Part shown: positions 26,695 to 36,037 of the stretch, in pieces
How positions within the stretch are numbered: position 1 is the stretch's first letter
Layout of the letters: every line of letters starts with the position of its first letter
Source of the DNA: Gammaproteobacteria bacterium
Lineage (GTDB): Bacteria; Pseudomonadota; Gammaproteobacteria; Pseudomonadales; Cellvibrionaceae
Direction: 5' to 3'
Assembly: GCA_004172865.1 (NCBI GenBank)
Contig: SEBV01000005.1
Span: 156,116-220,115 of the forward strand
Length of the DNA: 64,000 nucleotides
Position numbers and translations under genes: made by a program
Notes under the pieces: model-generated
Databases searched by the model: none
The model's input: only the letters and a program-made list of their open reading frames with translations
What the model was told of the DNA's origin: nothing

Positions 26695-27981
26695 ATGACG
26701 CAAGATTTATCCAAAAATGCTAATCGCTTTATTATCTTCTCGGTCTTTTTTACAGCCCGCGCTTACTATCCTGTGTTAGCTATTTTATTCCTCGATTTAG
26801 GCTTAACGCTGGATCAATTCGTAGCGCTCAACTTAATTTGGGCCGCAACGATTTTTTTATTCGAAGTTCCTTCAGGTGCGCTGGCAGATACCATTGGGCG
26901 GCGGCGATTATTAATCGCAGCATCAGTATTAATGATTATAGAAATGCTATGCCTGTTAGTAGCACCGCGCGACGGTGGAATTCTATTACTCGCGCTCTGC
27001 ACACTTAACCGAATTTGTTCGGGCCTTTCAGAAGCCTGCGCGAGCGGTGCAGATGAAGCGCTCGCTTATGATTCATTACCAGAACAAAACCGCGCAAGTG
27101 CTTGGGATAAATTATTGGCGAATGCCATGCGTTGGCGCTCCGCTGGTTTTGTGATTGCCATGGTTATTGGCGGTGTGCTTTACGATCCCAAAATCATTAA
27201 CTATCTATTGCCTGAAAATATAAAACTCACTGCGGACATTGTGCATCGTCTGCCCGTCGCTTTGGTGTTGGCGCAAGCCTTGGTATGTTTATTATTTGCG
27301 TTGCGAATGGTTGAGCCGGTGCCGCATAAAGATCACGCCGCCGTGAAATCGACAGTAGGCAATACTATTCGCCTTACACTCGAAACCGCACGCTGGGTAT
27401 TTACCAATCGCACTTTATTAGTAGTGCTGTTAATCGGCGTCGCGATTGATTCGATTACACGCAACTTCGCGACCATTAATAGCAGTTACTTTCGTTTAGT
27501 GGATTTACCCGAGTGGACTTACGGATTTATCGGCGCGGGCACAGGTTTGATCGCATGGTTTGTGCCCGCCATCGCCAAACAGCTCAATGAACGTTACAGC
27601 ATGCTCGCTAATTTGGGGTTTACCGCCGCCTGCTGCTTAATTGGTCTGGCGCTTTTGGTTCCCATGTGGCCAATTTATGGTGTACTGCCCGCGGTATTTT
27701 TAATGGTGATCATGGGCTTTCTCAGTTTCACACTCAGCCGCGTGTTGCACCAGGAAGCAGATTCAGCAAAACGCGCAACCGTGCTGTCGGTGAAAGGATT
27801 GGTATTTAATCTCGGCTACGGGCTTTTCAGTTTGGCATTTTCGGGGCTGCTCGCGGCAACGAAAGACGACCCCGCAGGCACCGCGCTGCACAACGCTCTC
27901 CTATGGCAAATCCCCTATTTTGTGGTGGTTACACTCATTCTGTTTACTTGGGCAGCCATTTATTTGAAACGCAAAACCTGA
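26695..27981 (+). CDS. major facilitator superfamily transporter
   Basis: A 428-residue inner-membrane protein with about 12 helices. The MFS signature between helices 2 and 3 is visible as GALADTIGRRRLL, and a central cytoplasmic loop (residues ~205-225) is charged. It follows the AraC gene by 50 bp in the same direction, so it may share that regulator. The substrate is unknown; drug or metabolite export is a guess. Confidence 0.88.
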   Translation: MTQDLSKNANRFIIFSVFFTARAYYPVLAILFLDLGLTLDQFVALNLIWAATIFLFEVPSGALADTIGRRRLLIAASVLMIIEMLCLLVAPRDGGILLLALCTLNRICSGLSEACASGADEALAYDSLPEQNRASAWDKLLANAMRWRSAGFVIAMVIGGVLYDPKIINYLLPENIKLTADIVHRLPVALVLAQALVCLLFALRMVEPVPHKDHAAVKSTVGNTIRLTLETARWVFTNRTLLVVLLIGVAIDSITRNFATINSSYFRLVDLPEWTYGFIGAGTGLIAWFVPAIAKQLNERYSMLANLGFTAACCLIGLALLVPMWPIYGVLPAVFLMVIMGFLSFTLSRVLHQEADSAKRATVLSVKGLVFNLGYGLFSLAFSGLLAATKDDPAGTALHNALLWQIPYFVVVTLILFTWAAIYLKRKT

Positions 27982-28008
27982 TCGTTTTTTGGATAAGCCA
28001 ATCGAGAA

Positions 28009-28341
28009 TCACTCAACCGGTTTGGAAAAAACTTGTAACACCACGACGCCCACAGCAATCAGCGCTATGCCGAAACACTCCATGGGTGACAAGCGTTGCT
28101 TGAATAATACATAGCCCAGAATTGATACCATTACTATACCTACGCCGCACCAAATCGCGTAGGCCACGCCTATTGGAATTGTGCGTAAGGCTTGGCCGAG
28201 TGAATAAAACGCAAGTATGTAGCCGACAACCACAAGCACCGAAGGCTTCCAATTCTGCAAACCGTTTGATGCTTTAAGCGAGGTGGTAGCGATGATTTCG
28301 CAGAAAATTGCAAAGGCAAGCCACAGGTAATTTGGGTTCAA
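28009..28341 (-). CDS. small multidrug resistance (SMR/EmrE-type) transporter
   Basis: A 110-residue, four-helix proton-coupled exporter. The essential helix-1 Glu is in FAIFCEIIATTSLKAS, and GVAYAIWCGVGIV is the conserved helix-3 signature. I start at a TTG at 28341, which has GGAGA six bases upstream and gives LNPNYLW, matching the MNP start and the exact 110-residue length of EmrE; the ORF could extend to 28395. It is convergent with the MFS gene. Confidence 0.88.
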   Translation of the reverse strand: MNPNYLWLAFAIFCEIIATTSLKASNGLQNWKPSVLVVVGYILAFYSLGQALRTIPIGVAYAIWCGVGIVMVSILGYVLFKQRLSPMECFGIALIAVGVVVLQVFSKPVE

Positions 28342-28789
28342 TAAAATCTCCGCCGCATAACGCGTGATTAAAATATATATTGATGCTGCAAGCACCCTAA
28401 TTGAAATTTGATGATAAAGCCCGAAAATTTCAGTTGCTGATAATCAACCACGTACATCGAAAACTCAAAATTCTTTCGCTTTTCATACTACCCTTTACAA
28501 AATTTTAAGCGCCTTTTGAAACGCTAATCCGTGAATAAATTTAGTTCTTTCAGAATGCATGGCTGCTAAAGCCGCCATTCATTTACGAAAATGTTTAAAT
28601 AAAAGCAAAATTAGATTAATAAATAAACATAAAATGTTCATATTAAAACACAAGGCGTCAAATATTAATTGATGGTTTTTACTGCTTAAAAAAAGGCATT
28701 AGCTCAGATGAAAATGTAATTGGACTGAAAAAAACCTCTCTTATATCTTAAAAATCGTTATCGACTATAAACGTTTTTTAAGGTTAATC
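28342..28789. other. divergent promoter region of the TonB receptor
   Basis: About 450 bp, very AT-rich, with no ORF I would trust. It likely holds the promoter of the receptor/tau operon; no palindromic operator was recognised. Confidence 0.45.
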
Positions 28790-31009
28790 ATGAGCACAAA
28801 ATTTTCCAAAACTCCTCTCGTTTTAATTATCAGCAGTCTTATCTCAAGCGCGGCATTTGCGGAAGACGCAACCGGTGTAGATGAAGTGATTGTTTTCGGC
28901 CACGGCGAAACTCGCCAGGTTTCCGAAATCGGTCAGGAAGAAATTGCGCAAGCAGCACCAGGTTCAAGCCCACTTAAAATATTGAGTAAATTGCCCGGCG
29001 TAAACTTTAATTCTGCAGATAGCTTGGGCGCATATGAGTGGGGCGGAAGAATTAGTATTCGTGGCTTTAACCAAAACCAATTAGGTTTCACATTGGATGG
29101 CGTTCCACTCGGTGATATGAGTTACCGCAACTACAACGGTCTGCATATCTCACGCGCAATTTCTACCGAAAATATTGGCCGTGTTGCGGTTGCACAAGGT
29201 ACAGGCTCTTTAGGTACGGCATCTACCAGTAACCTCGGCGGTGCGATTGAGTTTTACACCTTGGACCCAAGCGACGAGCAAAGTTTTCGCATTGATCAAA
29301 CTCTCGGTGAGAATAGTTTACGCAGAACCTTTGCGCGTTTTGATAGTGGTGAATTTGCCAATGGCACAAAACTTTATGTCAGCGTGACCGATCAAAACAC
29401 TGACAAATGGAAAGGTGAAGGTGAGCAGCGTTTAAAACAATTCAACTCAAAATTAACTCACGATTTTGAATCAGCAAAATTAAGTATTTTTGCAAACTAT
29501 TCAGACCGCAGCGATGCGGACTACATGGATTTATCCAAATCATCTGCAGCACGTCTCGGCTACAACTGGGATTATTTTGCGTCCGATTGGAATTTGGCGA
29601 AGCAAGTTGCAGTAGGTGTTCCCGTCGGTAATATCACATCACAAGATGATGCTTACTACAATGGTTCAGGTTTACGTACCGATAAGTTATTTGGCGCAAC
29701 GTTAGAAAATGATTTGAGTGAAACCACGTCATTGAAAACTACCGTTTATCACCACGATCAGGAAGGTACTGGTACCTGGTGGACGCCTTATCTTGCATCT
29801 CCCGGTGGCACACCGATTTCTTTGCGCACGCTCGAATTTGATATTGATCGCTCAGGTATTTTAAGCAGCATTAATTTCGCGTTGGGCAATCACAAAATTA
29901 ATGCCGGTGTATGGTACGAGAAAAATGACTTCGGCCACGCAATGCGTTTTTACTCGCAAGATAATGGACCATCAACTGCTTATGAGCGTCCATCAGATCC
30001 ATTCTTTACGCGTTGGGATTACAAATTCACCACCGAAACTTTGCAATTCCATGTGCAAGATACTATTCAAGTTTCTGATCGCGTTAGTGTGAATGTTGGC
30101 TTCAAATCGCCAAAAACTGAAACCAAAATTCGCACACTTGCAGACACAGCTGCAGGCAACGAATTAAATGGTTCATTGACCGCCAAGAAAAGTGTTCTGC
30201 CTTCACTGGGTTTCAGTTTCCAAGCGGATGACAATAACGAATATTTTGCGAATATTTCACAAAATATTCGCGCTTATCGCGGCGTGGTAAAAGGCGGTAC
30301 TTCACCCTTTGATACCACTCAAGCGGGCTTCGATGCGGTGAAAAATAAAATTAACCCTGAGCAATCAACTTCAACAGAAGCTGGCTGGCGTTTGCACACC
30401 AGCGATCTTGATGTGACTGCTGCGGTTTATCACATTGACTTCAAAGATCGCTTGCTCGCCTTACAACAAGGCTCCGCGATTGCGGGCAATGCATCAGTGC
30501 TTGCAAACGTAGGTAAAGTTGAGGCGAATGGTGTTGAACTATCTGCAAATTGGAAATTCGCCAATAGCTTTAGCTGGTCAAATTCTTTCAGCTTTAACAA
30601 TGCTGAATACAAAGATGATTTCACCAGCAACGGCGTAACCTATAAAACCAATGGCAAGCAAGTTGTGGATTCACCCAAAACAATTATCAACACTGAATTG
30701 GGTTACAACAACGGCAGTTTGTCTGCGCACATTGGTGCTAATTATTTGGCAAAACGTTACTACACATTTACCAATGACCAATCTGTTAATGGTTACACCT
30801 TGGTGGATATTGGTGCGGGTTACCAATGGAATACCACTGGCCTTGCCAAACAAATTAGCTTGCAAGCAGGCGTAAATAATTTGTTTGATAAAGAATATTT
30901 TGCATTCGGCGATAACCCGAATGAGGCAGTTGACCCGAATGGCGACGCTTACAATTTATTGGCCGGTGCACCGCGCACTGCGTTTGTAAAAGTAAGTGCG
31001 ACTTTCTAA
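28790..31009 (+). CDS. TonB-dependent outer-membrane receptor
   Basis: A 739-residue receptor. The signal peptide ends near AAFAED; a TonB-box-like VDEVIVFG follows. The plug domain (GGRISIRGFNQNQLGFTLDG, VAVAQGTGSLGTASTSNLGG) and a beta-barrel ending in the aromatic residue FVKVSATF (terminal Phe) are complete. It lies 109 bp before tauA, with a hairpin between, in the same direction. Context suggests import of a sulfonate such as taurine or a related ester; siderophore uptake is less likely, as no iron genes are near. Confidence 0.9.
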   Translation: MSTKFSKTPLVLIISSLISSAAFAEDATGVDEVIVFGHGETRQVSEIGQEEIAQAAPGSSPLKILSKLPGVNFNSADSLGAYEWGGRISIRGFNQNQLGFTLDGVPLGDMSYRNYNGLHISRAISTENIGRVAVAQGTGSLGTASTSNLGGAIEFYTLDPSDEQSFRIDQTLGENSLRRTFARFDSGEFANGTKLYVSVTDQNTDKWKGEGEQRLKQFNSKLTHDFESAKLSIFANYSDRSDADYMDLSKSSAARLGYNWDYFASDWNLAKQVAVGVPVGNITSQDDAYYNGSGLRTDKLFGATLENDLSETTSLKTTVYHHDQEGTGTWWTPYLASPGGTPISLRTLEFDIDRSGILSSINFALGNHKINAGVWYEKNDFGHAMRFYSQDNGPSTAYERPSDPFFTRWDYKFTTETLQFHVQDTIQVSDRVSVNVGFKSPKTETKIRTLADTAAGNELNGSLTAKKSVLPSLGFSFQADDNNEYFANISQNIRAYRGVVKGGTSPFDTTQAGFDAVKNKINPEQSTSTEAGWRLHTSDLDVTAAVYHIDFKDRLLALQQGSAIAGNASVLANVGKVEANGVELSANWKFANSFSWSNSFSFNNAEYKDDFTSNGVTYKTNGKQVVDSPKTIINTELGYNNGSLSAHIGANYLAKRYYTFTNDQSVNGYTLVDIGAGYQWNTTGLAKQISLQAGVNNLFDKEYFAFGDNPNEAVDPNGDAYNLLAGAPRTAFVKVSATF

Positions 31010-31067
31010 GTCTCGCATTAAATTTTTTCATTAAGAGTCTAAACAGAAACTTCTTAAACGCACGATC

Positions 31068-31095
31068 AATTCTCCCTGCCTTCGCGGGGAGAATT
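31068..31095 (+). other. intercistronic hairpin between receptor and tauA
   Basis: AATTCTCCC and GGGAGAATT form a 9-bp stem without a T tract. It probably stabilises the receptor mRNA or attenuates read-through into tauABCD. Confidence 0.6.
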
Positions 31096-31118
31096 ACATT
31101 ATTGAGTAGGTAAATCGA

Positions 31119-32114
31119 ATGCGTAATTTTAAAAAAACAACAACTTTAGTTTCAATCGTACTGACGGCATCCTTTCTCTTTATTGCAGAATCAGTATTAG
31201 CTCAGTCAGTAAAAATTGGTTACCAAACCGGTATAGATCCTTCCAAGGTCGCATTGGCAGATGGATTATTTGAAAAAAATTCCGGCCAAAAAATTGAGTG
31301 GCGTCGTTTTGACAACGGTGCAGAAGTAATTCGTGCGCTGGCTTCTGGCGATATTGACATCGGCAACGTAGGTTCAACAATTGTGGCGACTGCAGGCGCG
31401 CGCAAATTACCGATTACTACTTTTTTAATTGCCGCAGAATTAGGTACATCGGAAGCATTAATCGTACGCAACGGTACAGGAATAAGTTCGCCCACTGATC
31501 TTATCGGCAAAACGATTGCAGTACCTTTTGTTTCAACATCGCATTACAGTTTATTGGCTGCGCTCAAACACTGGAACATTGATCGCAGCAAAATTAAAAT
31601 TATTAATTTGCGCGGTTCAGAAATTCCCGCGGCGTGGAAACGTGGCGATATAGATGCCGCTTACGTGTGGGAACCTGCGCTGGGTGCGATTAAAGAATCC
31701 GGTAAGGTATTAGTGAGCTCTGCAGATCTTTCCAGCTGGGGTTTACCCACTTACGATGTGTGGGTAGTGCGCAATCAATTTGCCGAAAAAAATGCAGCAT
31801 TTCTAAATAGCTTTTCAAAAACCACCTTTGATTTCTTTAAAGCCTATAAAGCCAACCCAACTCCTTTTGCAAATAGCCCGGAAAATCTGCAAAAAATTGG
31901 CCGCGTAACCGGCGCAAAAGCACAGGATATCACCACGCTTTTATCTGGCAACCAATATCCATCCGCTGAACAGCAACAAGATATTTTGAGCAAGCGTTAC
32001 GTACAAGCAATTGCGGACACCGCAAAATTTTTAAAAGAACAAGGCAAGCTGGATAGCGTTGCGCCCGATTACAGCAGTTACGCCACCACAAAATTTTTAG
32101 GCGCAACTAAATAA
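31119..32114 (+). CDS. tauA: taurine ABC transporter substrate-binding protein
   Basis: A 331-residue periplasmic protein. The signal peptide ends near ESVLAQS. The mature part matches the TauA/SsuA sulfonate-binding family: VKIGYQTGIDPSKVALADG at the start, DIGNVGSTIVATAGARKLP in lobe 1, and DAAYVWEPALGA in lobe 2. It delivers the sulfonate to TauBC. First gene of tauABCD, with 23 bp to tauB. Confidence 0.9.
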   Translation: MRNFKKTTTLVSIVLTASFLFIAESVLAQSVKIGYQTGIDPSKVALADGLFEKNSGQKIEWRRFDNGAEVIRALASGDIDIGNVGSTIVATAGARKLPITTFLIAAELGTSEALIVRNGTGISSPTDLIGKTIAVPFVSTSHYSLLAALKHWNIDRSKIKIINLRGSEIPAAWKRGDIDAAYVWEPALGAIKESGKVLVSSADLSSWGLPTYDVWVVRNQFAEKNAAFLNSFSKTTFDFFKAYKANPTPFANSPENLQKIGRVTGAKAQDITTLLSGNQYPSAEQQQDILSKRYVQAIADTAKFLKEQGKLDSVAPDYSSYATTKFLGATK

Positions 32115-32137
32115 TTTATTAACTGAAGAATATTATT

Positions 32138-32923
32138 GTGAGCAGACTCAGTATAAAAAATGTAGGTGCCCGCTACAAAACGCAAATTCTGGATAATATT
32201 TCTTTGGAAGTAAGTGCCGGTGATTTTGTCGTTTTTGTTGGGCCCTCTGGCTGTGGCAAAACCTCGCTGTTAAATTTTATTGCGGGTTTTAATCAACCAC
32301 ACACCGGCAGCATTACGCTCGATGAAAAATTAATTACCGGCCCGGGCTCAGATCGCGGTGTGGTATTTCAGCAAGACGCACTTTTACCCTGGCTAAATAT
32401 TATCGAAAACGTTGCGCTGGGTTTAGAGCTGCAAGGAATTCCACGTGCTGCTCGTGAAGCTCGCGCAAAAGAAGTACTTGCGCTGGTTGATCTCGCTGGA
32501 TTCGAACAACACAAAGTGTGGGAGCTTTCCGGCGGGATGAAGCAGCGCGCGAGTTTGGCGCGTGCGCTCGCAGCGAATCCGCAAGTGTTATTAATGGATG
32601 AACCTTTCGGCGCGCTCGATGCTTTCACGCGCGAGCAAATGCAAGCGCTGATTCTTAAGGTCTGGCACAAAACCGGTAAAGAAGTTTTGTTGGTCACGCA
32701 CGATATTGAAGAGGCGGTTTTTCTCGCATCGGAATTATTGTTGATGACACCGCGCCCAGGTCGAATTGTTGAACGCATACGTTTGGATTTCGGCGCGCGC
32801 TTTGCGAGTGGTGAAAGTGCTCGTCATATTAAATCCGATCCTAAATTTATTGAGGTTCGCGAATACGTACTCAGTCATTTTTTTACCAATCGAGACACAG
32901 CGAATGAACGAGAATATTCTTAA
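32138..32923 (+). CDS. tauB: taurine ABC transporter ATP-binding protein
   Basis: A 261-residue ATPase. The Walker A is GPSGCGKTSLLN, the Q-loop VVFQQDALLPW, the ABC signature LSGGMKQRASLARAL, Walker B LLMDEPFGALD, and the H-loop THDIEEA. This is the NrtD/SsuB/TauB nitrate-sulfonate group. The start is a GTG at 32138. The 3' end overlaps the tauC start by 20 bp. Confidence 0.93.
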   Translation: MSRLSIKNVGARYKTQILDNISLEVSAGDFVVFVGPSGCGKTSLLNFIAGFNQPHTGSITLDEKLITGPGSDRGVVFQQDALLPWLNIIENVALGLELQGIPRAAREARAKEVLALVDLAGFEQHKVWELSGGMKQRASLARALAANPQVLLMDEPFGALDAFTREQMQALILKVWHKTGKEVLLVTHDIEEAVFLASELLLMTPRPGRIVERIRLDFGARFASGESARHIKSDPKFIEVREYVLSHFFTNRDTANEREYS

Positions 32924-33782
32924 TTCCGCCGATAGCCATAACAAAATTCAGGCGATCACTCCGCAAGTCATTGCGGAGGAAGTTGATAGCGCGGCCAATT
33001 CGCCAGGCCGTAAAAATAATAGCGGACTTTTTATCAGCGCCGCGACTATTGTGGTCATTATTGCCGTTTGGAGTTTAATAACTTCACTGGGTTTTATCGA
33101 CGCGCTTTATTTACCGAGCCCGCTCGCCGTAGTACAAAAATTTATTGATGTATCCATTAACGGCTACGCAGATGCAACTTTATGGCAACATTTCTTTGCC
33201 AGTATTTCGCGTATTTTTATCGCCGTGATTATCGCCAGTATTGTTGCAATTCCGGTTGGTCTGGCGATTGGTATTAATCCTGTTGCACGCGCTATTTTTG
33301 ATCCGCTGATTGAATTTTATCGCCCGGTTCCACCGCTCGCCTATTTACCGTTAATTGTTATTTGGTTCGGTATTGGCGAATTCTCAAAAATATTGCTAAT
33401 TTATTTAGCGGTGTTTGCGCCGATTGTAGTCGCAACTGCCGCGGGTGTTCGCCATCTCGATCCTATTAGGGTTCGCGTTGCGCAATCACTCGGTGCTACG
33501 CGCTGGCAAATTATTCGCCATGTGATTTTGCCATCCGCATTGCCGGATATTTTAACCGGCATTCGTATTGGCCTCGGTGCCGGTTGGTCAACATTGGTCG
33601 CGGCAGAATTGGTGGCAGCGACGCAGGGAATTGGTTTTATGATTCAATCTGCTTCGCAATTTTTGGTGACTGATTTGGTGATCGCAGGGATTTTAATGAT
33701 TGCGCTGGTTGCTTATGCCATTGAAATAAGTTTGCGTATTTTGCAAAAAAAATTGGCGCCCTGGCAGGGCCAAATTCACTAA
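32904..33782 (+). CDS. tauC: taurine ABC transporter permease
   Basis: A 292-residue inner-membrane permease of the binding-protein-dependent type. About six helices follow a polar N-terminal tail (residues 1-45). The EAA-type loop appears as RVAQSLGATRWQIIRHVILPSALPDIL. The ATG at 32904 overlaps tauB; the longer ORF start at 32766 would overlap it by 158 bp and is rejected. The N-terminal cytoplasmic tail is longer than in E. coli TauC. Confidence 0.92.
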   Translation: MNENILNSADSHNKIQAITPQVIAEEVDSAANSPGRKNNSGLFISAATIVVIIAVWSLITSLGFIDALYLPSPLAVVQKFIDVSINGYADATLWQHFFASISRIFIAVIIASIVAIPVGLAIGINPVARAIFDPLIEFYRPVPPLAYLPLIVIWFGIGEFSKILLIYLAVFAPIVVATAAGVRHLDPIRVRVAQSLGATRWQIIRHVILPSALPDILTGIRIGLGAGWSTLVAAELVAATQGIGFMIQSASQFLVTDLVIAGILMIALVAYAIEISLRILQKKLAPWQGQIH

Positions 33783-33821
33783 GTTTTATCTCCATAGCAA
33801 CACTCTTTTTGTAAGGTTCTT

Positions 33822-34655
33822 ATGAGCATTTTATTTAAACGCATCACTCCCAAAACCGGCGCTATTGTCACCGGTGTTGATTTAACCAAACCTGTTAGCG
33901 CCGGTGATTTAAAAATTATCGAGCAAGGTTTATTGGAACATCAGATTTTATTTTTTCGCGATCAACCGGTAACGCCACAACAGCAATGCGACTTCGCGCG
34001 TTTTTTTGGTGACTTACATATCCACCCGATTTATCCCGTGTTACCAGAATTGCCAGAAATTATGGTGATTGATACGCACGAAGGTTTTCTGCCAGACAAT
34101 GACAACTGGCACACCGATGTAACCTTCAGCCAAACACCACCGCTCGCCGGAATTTTAGCGGCGAAACAATTGCCAAGTGTTGGCGGTGATACTTTGTGGG
34201 CGAATACGGTTGCCGCTTATGACGCACTCTCCGCGCCGATTCAAAAATTGCTGGATGGTTTAACCGCTGTGCATTCAGTGAGTAAATCATTTCCGCCATC
34301 GCGCTGGGCGAATGATCCCGACACGAAAGAACGTTACGAGCGCGCCGTTGCAAAACATCCACCAGTGAATCATCCCGTGGTACGCACGCATCCGGTGACA
34401 GGTAAAAAAGGTTTGTTTGTTAATCACGGTTTCACCACGCGCATTAACGGTTTGAGCGATGCAGAGAGCGATCATCTACTAGCGTTTTTATTCGCGCACG
34501 TATCGCGCCCGGAATTTACCATTCGCTGGAATTGGCAAGTCAACGACATCGCATTTTGGGACAACCGAATTACACAACATTATGCCGTCGCCGATTATTT
34601 ACCAGAGCGCCGGATTATGCACCGCGCTACAGTTAATGGCGATAAGCCGTTTTAG
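33822..34655 (+). CDS. tauD: taurine dioxygenase (alpha-ketoglutarate dependent)
   Basis: A 277-residue Fe(II)/2-oxoglutarate oxygenase that releases sulfite from taurine or other sulfonates for sulfur assimilation. The iron ligands are in NWHTDVTF (His, Asp) and in the distal His of ITQHYAVADY; the 2-oxoglutarate-binding Arg is in RIMHRATV. The last tau gene, ending just before a terminator. TauD paralogues also use alkyl sulfates or 2,4-D, so the preferred substrate is inferred from tauABC. Confidence 0.93.
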   Translation: MSILFKRITPKTGAIVTGVDLTKPVSAGDLKIIEQGLLEHQILFFRDQPVTPQQQCDFARFFGDLHIHPIYPVLPELPEIMVIDTHEGFLPDNDNWHTDVTFSQTPPLAGILAAKQLPSVGGDTLWANTVAAYDALSAPIQKLLDGLTAVHSVSKSFPPSRWANDPDTKERYERAVAKHPPVNHPVVRTHPVTGKKGLFVNHGFTTRINGLSDAESDHLLAFLFAHVSRPEFTIRWNWQVNDIAFWDNRITQHYAVADYLPERRIMHRATVNGDKPF

Positions 34656-34682
34656 TTCTAAAATGTAAATAGTAGCAATAGT

Positions 34683-34715
34683 AAAAAGCCGTGCCTACCA
34701 AGGTGCGGCTTTTTT
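34683..34715 (+). terminator. terminator after tauD
   Basis: AAAAAGCCGTGCCT against AGGTGCGGCTTTTTT, with a G-T wobble in the stem and a T run. Confidence 0.8.
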
Positions 34716-35075
34716 ATTTGGAATATTAATCGGCGTAACTTGATGTAATTTATATTGGCGTTAAATGATGCAATAGTCTTTAATCAAGCCCGATGGATTG
34801 TCAAATCTTTGACCTCATACCCTGTTGTTTTTCTAAATATTGATGAAAGGTTTATTAAGGCAAACGAGCCACTATTAATCCTTATACCTGAATCAAATTT
34901 GGGTTTTAGTGTTGAAAAGTATAAAATTTTTCAAATATTACCTAGAATTTTATGCCTGTATCAAGCACTTTTTAAATTTCTGATTTTGCTTTTTCTGTTC
35001 AAAAAAATTCCAAAAAAATTACAATTTAAAGCCACGGCTGAGTTCAACTTTAATCATTACAAATAGGAAGTAAAT
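34716..35075. other. AT-rich intergenic region
   Basis: About 360 bp. The only long frame (34755-35066) starts with TTG, lacks a Shine-Dalgarno sequence and reads as low-complexity hydrophobic/basic sequence, so I do not call it. Confidence 0.5.
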
Positions 35076-35645
35076 ATGAAACTACCTCTGGTGATTGTTA
35101 TTGCAGGCTTACTAATGGTGTCTTGCCAAGACGATAAGAAATTAAATGAACTAGAAAAAAAATTGGCAATCAGTGAGGCTAGTATTTTAAGAATGCAAGA
35201 ACAAATAAATGCTCTTAAGGCGAGCAATGAAAGCCTAGAGAGATCAATCAATATCAATGAGTTTATCTACAATATGGATAAACTTGCTTATCTCACTCCA
35301 GGCCAAACAGGCTATTCCACAATTAGATTCGATCTTGGTGTCCTAACAGTTAGCCTAGAAGACATTAAGCCGTATGCCAATGGTTCTAAAATCACACTCA
35401 ACTTTGGTAATACACTTTCATCCAGCATCAACGGTTTAAAAGGAACTTTTGAGTGGGGTAAAGTAGATGAGAAAGGCTCCCCTATAGACAATCTAGCAAA
35501 AACTAAAGATATAACATTTTCAGAAACATTAATTGGTGGATCATGGACGCGAGTGTCAGTTGTTTTGGATGGCATTCCTCCAACCGAATTTGGCTTTTTA
35601 AGACTTAAAAACTTTAGCCATTCTGGAATCAAATTGGCTAAGTAA
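35076..35645 (+). CDS. DUF3251-like lipoprotein
   Basis: A 189-residue lipoprotein: signal peptide with lipobox MVSC (Cys17), then a coiled-coil-like segment (residues ~24-62, KKLNELEKKLAISEASILR) and a C-terminal beta-rich domain with LTPGQTGYSTIRFDLG and FEWGKVDEKGSP. The domain resembles DUF3251 (YajI-like), a name I give from memory. The domain function is unknown. It lies in an AT-rich accessory stretch together with a broken gene and a secreted TonB-C-like protein. Confidence 0.75.
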   Translation: MKLPLVIVIAGLLMVSCQDDKKLNELEKKLAISEASILRMQEQINALKASNESLERSININEFIYNMDKLAYLTPGQTGYSTIRFDLGVLTVSLEDIKPYANGSKITLNFGNTLSSSINGLKGTFEWGKVDEKGSPIDNLAKTKDITFSETLIGGSWTRVSVVLDGIPPTEFGFLRLKNFSHSGIKLAK

Positions 35646-35693
35646 ATAATTTTCAATTACTCAAACACCCCACCTGCGGTGCTGGATTTTCCT

Positions 35694-35963
35694 ATGAAAA
35701 TTATCGGTTTAATATTTTTATCATTATTCTCGAATTTATTGCAAGCAGCTGAAAAACAGTATGCTTGCGTTAAGTATCGAAAAGATTAAGGTTGGTTGAC
35801 GGGCTATTCTGTTGTAGCAACCATTATAAGCGGATCAGATTTGAATTCTGAAGCGGGGAGTTACACACGGTTTGAATCATTTGCTACATATGCAGTTGTA
35901 TTTTGGGACAAAGATAAAGCAAGTATATTTAAGCTACCTGCCTCATCAATGGGAAGAATTTAA
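35694..35963 (+). pseudogene. broken small secreted-protein gene, internal stop
   Basis: The frame from the ATG at 35694 encodes a signal peptide (IGLIFLSLFSNLLQAAE) and CVKYRKD, then hits TAA at 35787-35789, then continues open for 57 codons (GWLTGYSVVATIISGSDLNS, then FATYAVVFWDKDKASI) to a stop at 35961. The flow across the stop reads as one protein, so a recent nonsense mutation is likely. It may also be truncated at its 3' end. Confidence 0.62.
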
Positions 35964-36037
35964 ATTTTTTTCAAAATTTAGCTATGTAGAGATAAGAATA
36001 GTCATTCTACATAGTTCAGAATTCAGCGGACATAATT

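Noticed and set aside
32766..32903. Longer tauC ORF start within tauB
   Set aside because: It would overlap tauB by 158 bp; the ATG at 32904 gives a normal TauC.
34755..35066. 103-codon ORF with TTG start in an AT-rich gap
   Set aside because: No Shine-Dalgarno sequence, low-complexity hydrophobic/basic translation, and no recognisable domain.
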